Below are positions 1 to 4,250 of a DNA stretch of 5,209 bases, piece by piece. The notes under the pieces were generated by a model. That model had not been told where the DNA came from. It saw only the letters and a list, made by a program, of their open reading frames with translations, and ran no database searches. The first letter of the stretch is position 1, and every line of letters begins with the position of its first letter. The DNA lies in assembly GCA_020722825.1 (NCBI GenBank), contig DYKC01000074.1, positions 1-5,209 of the forward strand, given 5' to 3'. Origin of the DNA: Vermiphilus sp. (GTDB taxonomy: Bacteria; Ratteibacteria; UBA8468; B48-G9; JAFGKM01). The position numbers and the translations under genes are program-made.

Positions 1-60
1 TCGTCTGCCATTCCTCCTTCTGAATAAACTTCCTTTTACTCTACTTCTTTAACACACTAA

Positions 61-195
61 AACCCTTGGATATTAAAGGATTTAAGCACTATTCAATTGG
101 CAGATGTATTGGTAGATGGCAAATTTCTTAAAAAGGGGCTTACTCGGTTAGGAGAGAAACAAGGAAAGATATTGAAGGCTCTAAAAATTCCTTAA
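61..195 (+). pseudogene. Possible transposase C-terminal remnant
   Basis: An open stretch of 44 codons follows a stop at 58-60 and ends with TAA at 193-195. It has no convincing start codon or ribosome binding site. The translation ends in LTRLGEKQGKILKALKIP, preceded by IQLADVLVDGKFLKKG. A short 'xxIxxxxVxxxGK' strand followed by 'LTxLxExQxKILxALxIP' and an immediate stop resembles the extreme C-terminus of IS4/IS1634-type DDE transposases as I remember them. No catalytic residues are present, so this is at most a scrap. It lies in AT-rich decayed sequence upstream of an ATPase relic, a place where leftovers of insertion events would be expected. It could equally be the tail of some other gene or a chance open frame. 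Confidence 0.27.
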
Positions 196-357
196 AAGAA
201 GCGTCCAACTTGGGTAACAAAGGGGGAATTTAATGGGATTTAAGGAGAAGGGTAAAAATGTCTACTCAACAAAATATTGATTGCTTGATGAAATCAGACC
301 TTGCTGAATTTTGATTGGATTGGAATGCAATTGAACTTGATATTTTGATTGGATTAG
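196..357. other. Gene-poor AT-rich stretch with one short dead reading frame
   Basis: No intact gene is visible here. An ATG at 258 has a fair Shine-Dalgarno sequence (AAGGAG at 242-247, 10 nt upstream) but opens only 18 codons before TGA at 312-314. The peptide begins MSTQQNIDCLMKSDLAEF. It may be the original start of the ATPase whose fragments follow, cut off by the stop and the adjacent duplication, but no homology can be shown at this length. Confidence 0.4.
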
Positions 358-376
358 GATACAATTGAAATACATA
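309..376. repeat. Imperfect 34-bp tandem duplication
   Basis: Two adjacent 34-nt units, 309-342 and 343-376, match at 28 of 34 positions. Both begin TTTTGATTGGATT and both contain CAATTGAA. Mismatches fall at unit positions 14, 16, 19, 28, 30 and 31. The unit is not a multiple of three, so the duplication shifts any reading frame crossing it. The TGA that ends the short frame opening at 258 lies in the first unit. It appears to be an old duplication that has since diverged and is part of the decay of this region. Confidence 0.75.
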
Positions 377-706
377 TAACTACAAGAGAAAAAATAGAAA
401 ATTTTTACCGTTTATGGATTTCGGAATTAGATAAATTTCTTTCCGGGGATATTTACGATGAAGAAAACAAGATTAATCCTGCAGGTATATTTTTTCTCAT
501 TATTTAACTGTTTTGGAAAAGTTTAGCGCGGAAAATTAGAAGAGATAGAAAAAATAAATCTTCTTTTTGGTATCAGAGGTATTGGCAAAACCACATTATT
601 GGCTCAGATTTATAATGCTCCGAAGTTCATTCCAGAAATTTGTCAGGGTTTAGAAAACCAATTAAGTTTTTGTTTATTTCTTCATCTCTGCGGGTTAGTA
701 TTTTGA
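358..706 (+). pseudogene. N-terminal fragments of a decayed AAA ATPase
   Basis: Two pieces in different frames look like the front of a P-loop ATPase of the AAA_14/DUF4143-like type. The first (358-507) reads REKIENFYRLWISELDKFL and on to NPAGIFFLII, then stops. The second (527-706) is shifted by one base and reads INLLFGIRGIGKTTLLAQIY. That contains a textbook Walker A motif (GIRGIGKTT) after a hydrophobic beta strand, and it ends at TGA 704-706. Stops at 505-507 and 524-526 separate the pieces. No Walker B, sensor or winged-helix segment follows, so no working ATPase can be made. The C-terminal domain survives in another frame immediately downstream (see 640-1050). Family assignment rests on the Walker A context and the C-terminal piece together. 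Confidence 0.7.
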
Positions 707-1050
707 ACGGTATTTTACCGCCGGAAGTCAAAGGGAAAATTTTAGAAGACTATCTGACCTTAGTTTTTAATAAAGATTTTTATAGAAAGGCGAAACAACA
801 TGGCAGTCTTGAAGTAATGCACGATTCTTCTTCGGGAGGTGCGGATTTTATTCTGCGTCTGAGTCAGAAAAAGAAAATTATTATAGAAGTCGGATTTGGA
901 AAGCAAGGCGATGGAATAATGCAGATACAAAATACTGGGAAAATTACTGGCGGCTATGATTATGGAATTATAATCAGTCGTGAGGGGGATTTAGCGTTAG
1001 TGAACGAAAAAATTATTAGAATGCCGTTTAAATACTGGTTAGTGATTTAA
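640..1050 (+). CDS. C-terminal nuclease-like fragment of the decayed AAA ATPase
   Basis: This 136-codon frame opens with TTG at 640 and no convincing Shine-Dalgarno sequence, and the same frame is open from 616. Residues 6-25 (KPIKFLFISSSLRVSILNG) resemble the 'KYLFISPSLR' strand-helix just before the C-terminal domain of AAA_14/DUF4143-like ATPases. Residues 67-90 hold GADFIL (Asp69) and IIIEVGFGKQG (Glu83), the spacing of a PD-(D/E)XK-type core. DYGIIIS and a final MPFKYWLVI complete the fold. Family members usually run to several hundred residues, so this is only the tail. It overlaps the Walker A piece in another frame, and roughly the central ATPase and winged-helix region is missing, which points to an internal deletion plus frameshift. 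The open frame may be translated, but no function is likely. It ends 4 nt before the uppS start. Confidence 0.55.
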   Translation: MSGFRKPIKFLFISSSLRVSILNGILPPEVKGKILEDYLTLVFNKDFYRKAKQHGSLEVMHDSSSGGADFILRLSQKKKIIIEVGFGKQGDGIMQIQNTGKITGGYDYGIIISREGDLALVNEKIIRMPFKYWLVI

Positions 1051-1054
1051 AACT

Positions 1055-1837
1055 ATGTCTAAACAAGAAAAACGGCTCGCCCGCGAAGCGATGGAAAAAG
1101 GCAAAAAGAAAATGGAGAAGGTGGTACCGTCCCATATAGGAATAATAATGGACGGTAACGGCAGGTGGGCAGTGAGAAGAAACCTGCCGAGAATTGCAGG
1201 ACATAAGGAGGGTTTAAAAGCTGTAAGGCGTGCAGTAAAATCTGCTGATAGGTATGGGATAAGATACCTGACACTCTATTCTTTTTCAACAGAAAACTGG
1301 AAGAGACCTAAGGAAGAGGTTAGATTTCTTTTTTCTCTGATGGAGCAGAGACTGAGGGTTGAAGGAGAAAACCTTCATAAAAATAACGTAAGGGTAGGGT
1401 TTATAGGGAAAAGGGACGTTTTACCCGCTTCACTCATATCTACAATGAAAGATATAGAGAAAATGACAGGGAAGAATACAGGGCTGACCCTTATCTTTGC
1501 CATAAACTACGGCAGCCGTCAGGAGATAACAGATGCGGTAAGAAAAATAGTCCGTTCTAAAGCAGCGGAAAAAGATGTAAACGAAAAACTAATTGAAAAG
1601 AATCTTTATACAGGCGGGGTTCCAGATCCAGACCTTATTATAAGAACATCAGGGGAGAAGCGGTTGAGTAATTTTCTCCTGTGGCAGGCGGCTTATTCGG
1701 AGTTGTATTTTACACCTGTGCTGTGGCCTGATTTTACTGAAGAGGAATTTTTGAAGGCAATCAGGTACTATCAGAAGCGGAAACGAAAATTTGGCGGTAT
1801 CCATTCCCCCTCCTCTCTCCTTGGGGGAGAGGAATAA
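1055..1837 (+). CDS. uppS: Undecaprenyl diphosphate synthase (cis-prenyltransferase)
   Basis: It condenses isopentenyl diphosphate units onto farnesyl diphosphate in cis, giving the C55 lipid carrier for peptidoglycan and other surface polymers. It acts in the cytosol at the membrane face. Family signatures are in order: HIGIIMDGNGRWA (27-39, with Asp33 the catalytic/Mg-binding Asp), GHKEG (49-53), LYSFSTENWKRP (74-85), INYGSRQEI (150-158), PDPDLIIRTSGEKRLSNF (190-207) and LLWQAAYSELYFTPVLWPDF (208-227). At 260 aa the length is normal to slightly long. The start is uncertain: ATG 1055 has no Shine-Dalgarno sequence and adds a Lys/Arg/Glu-rich leader, whereas ATG 1112 has AAGG at 1098-1101 and gives 241 aa, closer to the family core. 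The last ten residues (HSPSSLLGGE and a final E), after the usual end FGGI, are encoded by a palindromic repeat. It is probably first in an operon with dxr. Confidence 0.96.
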   Translation: MSKQEKRLAREAMEKGKKKMEKVVPSHIGIIMDGNGRWAVRRNLPRIAGHKEGLKAVRRAVKSADRYGIRYLTLYSFSTENWKRPKEEVRFLFSLMEQRLRVEGENLHKNNVRVGFIGKRDVLPASLISTMKDIEKMTGKNTGLTLIFAINYGSRQEITDAVRKIVRSKAAEKDVNEKLIEKNLYTGGVPDPDLIIRTSGEKRLSNFLLWQAAYSELYFTPVLWPDFTEEEFLKAIRYYQKRKRKFGGIHSPSSLLGGEE

Positions 1838-1849
1838 AAGGTGATGGGT
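1803..1849. repeat. GC-rich palindromic repeat over the uppS stop codon
   Basis: The core is a hairpin: TCCTCTCTCC (1811-1820), loop TTG, GGGGAGAGGA (1824-1833), ten pairs including one T-G. A C5 run (1806-1810) can alternatively pair with a G5 run (1823-1827). Flanks CCATTCC and GGTGATGGG extend the pattern. The CCTCTCC...GGGGAGAGG style matches dispersed intergenic palindromes known from many bacterial genomes, which translate as SPLLGGE or PLPQGER tails. Both appear here: SPSSLLGGEE on + and PLPQGERRG on -. It provides the last ten uppS codons, the stop codon and perhaps the dxr ribosome binding site. There is no T-run after it, so it is not a typical intrinsic terminator. Confidence 0.65.
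1837..1845 (+). promoter_or_regulatory. Putative dxr ribosome binding site
   Basis: AAAAGGTGA, starting on the last base of the uppS stop codon, matches part of the consensus AAAGGAGGTGAT. It lies about 13 nt before the dxr ATG at 1858, rather far for a strong site. No better site lies nearer. It falls at the edge of the palindromic repeat, which could therefore influence dxr translation. Confidence 0.4.
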
Positions 1850-1857
1850 ATTTACAG

Positions 1858-2988
1858 ATGAAAAACATCATAATACTTGGCAGTACGGGGACCATAGGTG
1901 AAAGTACCCTTGAGGTTATTAGAAGGGGGAAAGACAGGTTCAGGGTGTTCGGGATTGCCTGCCGCCGTAGGAAGGACATTCTTGCAGAACAGATAAAAGA
2001 ATTCAGGCCGGAGTATGTTTATCTTGAAAGAAAAGATGCAGGGTTTGAGAAAAAATTTTCCGGGATAAGGTTTCTATATGGTGCCGGTGGGATGGAAGAA
2101 ATGGTGCAGATGAAGAAAGCGGATATTATTGTCTGTGCCATACCTGGTATAAGTACACTGAAAGCGACCATTGCAGCGGTAAAACAGGGCAAGACTCTCG
2201 GGCTTGCAACAAAAGAGATACTGGTTGCTGCAGGTCATATCATCATCCCGCTGGTAAGGAAGCACCATGCATGTATTCTGCCTGTAGACAGCGAACACAA
2301 TGCGGTTTTTCAGGCACTGGAAGGCGTCAGAGAAAGAGATATTCACAGGATATACCTGACTGCTTCCGGTGGACCTTTCGGTGGCAGACCTCCTGCAGGC
2401 AGGGTTAAGTTGGAAGATGTACTTAAACATCCTGTCTGGAAAATGGGCAGGAAAATTACGGTTGACTCTGCAACTATGATGAACAAAGCCTTTGAAATTA
2501 TTGAGGCACATTACCTGTTTGGAATGCCTGCAGACAAGATAGATGTTCTTATCCATCCTGAAGCGGTTATCCACGGAATGGTTGAGTTGAAAGACGGTAC
2601 AATCAAGGCTGTTTTATCCGTGCCGGACATGAAGCTTCCTATAAAGTTTGTTCTTGATTATCCGCACAGAAATGAAATGTCCTGGCAGAAGATAGACTTT
2701 GCAAGGATAAATAATCTAACACTATTTCCTGCTGATAGAAATTCCGTATGGTTTTCCCTTGCGATAAGGGCAATTAAAGAAAAGGGTTCTTTTCCCGTGG
2801 TACTGAATGCAGCAAATGAAGAAGCCGTGAACCTCTTTCTTGAAGGGAAGATAGAATTCAATGATATACTTAATATTCTGCAGGAGGTGTTGTCTGACTG
2901 TAAGGTGCAGAAAGAGGTTTTGGTTGACGATATTTTTCGGATTCACGAGCAGGCGAGACAGGATGTAAGGAAACTTGCAGGAGTGTAA
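1858..2988 (+). CDS. dxr: 1-deoxy-D-xylulose 5-phosphate reductoisomerase
   Basis: It converts DXP to 2-C-methyl-D-erythritol 4-phosphate with NADPH and a divalent metal, the first committed MEP-pathway step, in the cytosol. The N-terminal Rossmann fold opens with GSTGTIG (8-14) right after the start, which supports ATG 1858. Metal ligands are Asp144 and Glu146 in PVDSEHN, with Glu213 in NKAFE. Substrate-binding residues by alignment to E. coli Dxr are Ser170 (TASGGPF), His191 (HPVW), Ser204, Asn209 and Lys210 (VDSATMMNK). MGRK (196-199), IHPEAVIH and PDMKLPI follow, and the C-terminal four-helix domain begins near NAANEEAVNLFL (317-328). At 376 aa it is close to the usual 380-400. Odd point: the near-invariant LANKE motif reads LATKE (116-120), putting Thr118 in place of Asn. 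HPEA replaces the more common HPQS. All key catalytic residues remain, so it should be active. It lies 20 nt after uppS and 2 nt before rseP. Confidence 0.97.
   Translation: MKNIIILGSTGTIGESTLEVIRRGKDRFRVFGIACRRRKDILAEQIKEFRPEYVYLERKDAGFEKKFSGIRFLYGAGGMEEMVQMKKADIIVCAIPGISTLKATIAAVKQGKTLGLATKEILVAAGHIIIPLVRKHHACILPVDSEHNAVFQALEGVRERDIHRIYLTASGGPFGGRPPAGRVKLEDVLKHPVWKMGRKITVDSATMMNKAFEIIEAHYLFGMPADKIDVLIHPEAVIHGMVELKDGTIKAVLSVPDMKLPIKFVLDYPHRNEMSWQKIDFARINNLTLFPADRNSVWFSLAIRAIKEKGSFPVVLNAANEEAVNLFLEGKIEFNDILNILQEVLSDCKVQKEVLVDDIFRIHEQARQDVRKLAGV
2979..2983 (+). promoter_or_regulatory. rseP Shine-Dalgarno sequence inside the end of dxr
   Basis: AGGAG lies 7 nt before the rseP ATG (2991), at ideal spacing, and overlaps the last codons of dxr (Ala-Gly-Val-stop). 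With only 2 nt between the genes, this indicates translational coupling in one transcript. Confidence 0.7.
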
Positions 2989-2990
2989 AA

Positions 2991-4073
2991 ATGATACTGT
3001 CAATAATATCGGTTTTTATACTGTTTTCAATCATCATACTCGTTCACGAAGCCGGCCACTTTTTTGCGGCAAAAAGGGTGGGAATCAGGGTGGAGAAGTT
3101 TTCAATCGGTTTTGGCCCCAGAATTTTTGCCAGGAAAATAGGAGATACAGTATATCAGTTATCTCTGTTGCCTTTTGGCGGGTTTGTGAAAATGGCAGGT
3201 GAGGAGGACGAGGGTAAAGAAAAAGATGAAGACTGGGAGTATATGGGCAAAAGTCCGGGACACAGAGGTCAGGTTGTTGCTGCAGGCGCTTTGAATAATC
3301 TTCTCCTGGGACTTGTACTTCTCATCCCTGTGTTTATCATAGGGGTGCCCAGCTATGATGGTACAAAAATCGGCTCTTTCGTTGAAGGGATGCCTGCGGA
3401 AAAATCAGGTCTGGCGGTTGGAGATGAAATTTTTGAGGTAAATGGTGTGAGATGTAGAGAGTGGTTTGACGTTTTGATGAATATTAAAGGTGCCATTGAA
3501 CGGGACGCAGGGCAGCCGGTAAGACTGCTTGTAAAGAGAGAAGGAAATATGATGAGTTTTGACATTATGCCTGGACGGTTAGAGAGTGGGAAAGGTGGTA
3601 ATAGAGAAAAACCTGTATATATACTGGGTATCTCACCGATGGAGAAAACAGAGAAGTACTGTTTTGGTGGTGCAGTGATAAGGGCAGGCAAGGAATTCGG
3701 GAAGATGCTCTATGGAGTCTTCATATCGCTGAAAATGCTTATAACCAAGCAGGTCTCTGCCAGACAGTTGTCCGGCCCCATTGGGATTGCACAATGGGGG
3801 GCGAAGATTGCACACTATGGGCTGGGGCGTTTTCTTTATTTTATGGCGTTTATAAGTGTTAACCTCGGCATAATCAATCTTATGCCTTTTCCCATACTTG
3901 ACGGAGGACATCTTTTCGGACTCGCTGTGGAAAGGATTTCACGCAAGAGGCCTTCCAGAAAAAGTCTGGAATGGGTAGGATATGCAGGGTTTGTTCTTAT
4001 TATAGGGCTTGCGCTTTACGTGACATATAACGATATCATCCGGTTTATTGAAGAGATTGTAACAAAGAGGTAA
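2991..4073 (+). CDS. rseP: RseP-like site-2 intramembrane zinc metalloprotease
   Basis: It is a membrane-embedded protease of the S2P/M50 family. Relatives cut membrane-bound anti-sigma factors or leftover signal peptides within the bilayer. The zinc motif HEAGH (His19, Glu20, His23) lies in the first membrane helix (about 3-25), followed by the family pattern EKFSIGFGPRIF (35-46). A second helix spans about 95-118, then one PDZ domain at about 122-195 (GSFVEGMPAEKSGLAVGDEI is its start). The second active-site motif NLMPFPILDGGH (296-307, with Asp304 the third zinc ligand) is in a third helix, and a fourth helix is at about 331-346. At 360 aa with one PDZ it resembles short RasP/YluC-type forms rather than the two-PDZ E. 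coli protein. Odd points: the AGPxxN signature reads AGALNN (98-103), losing the Pro, and an acidic Lys/Glu/Asp run (EEDEGKEKDED, 71-81) precedes helix 2. No substrate is encoded nearby, so its target is unknown. Confidence 0.95.
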   Translation: MILSIISVFILFSIIILVHEAGHFFAAKRVGIRVEKFSIGFGPRIFARKIGDTVYQLSLLPFGGFVKMAGEEDEGKEKDEDWEYMGKSPGHRGQVVAAGALNNLLLGLVLLIPVFIIGVPSYDGTKIGSFVEGMPAEKSGLAVGDEIFEVNGVRCREWFDVLMNIKGAIERDAGQPVRLLVKREGNMMSFDIMPGRLESGKGGNREKPVYILGISPMEKTEKYCFGGAVIRAGKEFGKMLYGVFISLKMLITKQVSARQLSGPIGIAQWGAKIAHYGLGRFLYFMAFISVNLGIINLMPFPILDGGHLFGLAVERISRKRPSRKSLEWVGYAGFVLIIGLALYVTYNDIIRFIEEIVTKR

Positions 4074-4100
4074 ACAATTCCCCCCACAATGGAAGTGTAG

Positions 4101-4193
4101 AGGCGAAGAGATATACAATAGATATATATGAACTTCGTTCCTGATATATGCAGACTTCGCCTGCAGTATAGATTTGTATATCTACTGTATATC
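4101..4193. repeat. Nested inverted repeats, possible small palindromic element
   Basis: GATATACAATAGATATA (4110-4126) is the reverse complement of TATATCTACTGTATATC (4177-4193) at 16 of 17 positions. AGGCGAAG (4101-4108) is the exact reverse complement of CTTCGCCT (4155-4162). These two pairings interleave, so they are alternatives or a pseudoknot. Within lie a hairpin TGCAG/CTGCA (4149-4153, 4161-4165; loop 7) and an imperfect direct repeat (4121-4142 against 4143-4162, both GATATAT...ACTTCG...CCT). There is no T-run, so it is not a simple terminator. It may be a dispersed non-coding repeat or an RNA regulatory structure. Confidence 0.6.
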
Positions 4194-4195
4194 AA

Positions 4196-4227
4196 CGTAT
4201 ACCGGGAACGTATGTTCCCATATAACG
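4196..4227. promoter_or_regulatory. Palindrome upstream of ispG; possible LexA-type operator
   Basis: GGGAAC (4204-4209), GTAT, GTTCCC (4214-4219) forms a perfect 6-bp palindrome, extended by CGTATA (4196-4201) against TATAACG (4221-4227) with one bulge. The core GAACGTATGTTC fits the Bacillus-type LexA/DinR consensus CGAACRNRYGTTYC at every position except the first C. A -10-like TATAAC (4221-4226) overlaps the right arm, but no convincing -35 is seen. The site is about 31 nt before the ispG ATG. Being embedded in other palindromes, it may only be part of a repeat. Confidence 0.35.
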
Positions 4228-4250
4228 ATTTTCAAGAGAGTTGGGGGTAA

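Larger units (their letters stand above)
4074..4250. other. Structured rseP-ispG spacer without a gene
   Basis: These 177 nt hold no credible gene. The first 26 nt are unremarkable. From about 4100 the sequence is AT-rich and packed with nested inverted and direct repeats (listed separately). The last 23 nt are plain leader before the ispG ATG. The wide gap contrasts with the 2-nt and 20-nt gaps upstream and suggests either an inserted small palindromic element or a control region for ispG. Confidence 0.7.

Noticed and set aside
944..974. TATAAT at 969-974 as a possible uppS promoter
   Set aside because: The hexamer is perfect, but the sequence at the -35 distance (TTACTG, 19-nt spacer) fits poorly, and such hexamers arise by chance in AT-rich DNA.
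1761..1979. Minus-strand frame containing PLPQGERRGNG
   Set aside because: It spans the uppS/dxr joint and only reads through the palindromic repeat. The phrase is the usual translation of such repeats, not a gene.
2074..2574. A 166-codon minus-strand open frame opposite dxr
   Set aside because: It lies wholly inside dxr, whose motifs are clear on the other strand. The antisense translation is rich in Cys, His and Arg with no recognisable domain.
2975..3202. Plus-strand 75-codon frame at the start of rseP
   Set aside because: It overlaps rseP in another frame and has no family signature, while the rseP frame carries HEAGH and continues for 360 codons.
4101..4193. CRISPR array or intrinsic terminator after rseP
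   Set aside because: The repeats are inverted or imperfect and not regularly spaced, and no T-run follows any hairpin, so neither description fits.
4149..4240. tRNA or other standard RNA gene in the rseP-ispG spacer
   Set aside because: No acceptor/anticodon/T-arm arrangement and no GTTCRA-type T-loop in the correct context could be found. The palindromes do not form a cloverleaf.
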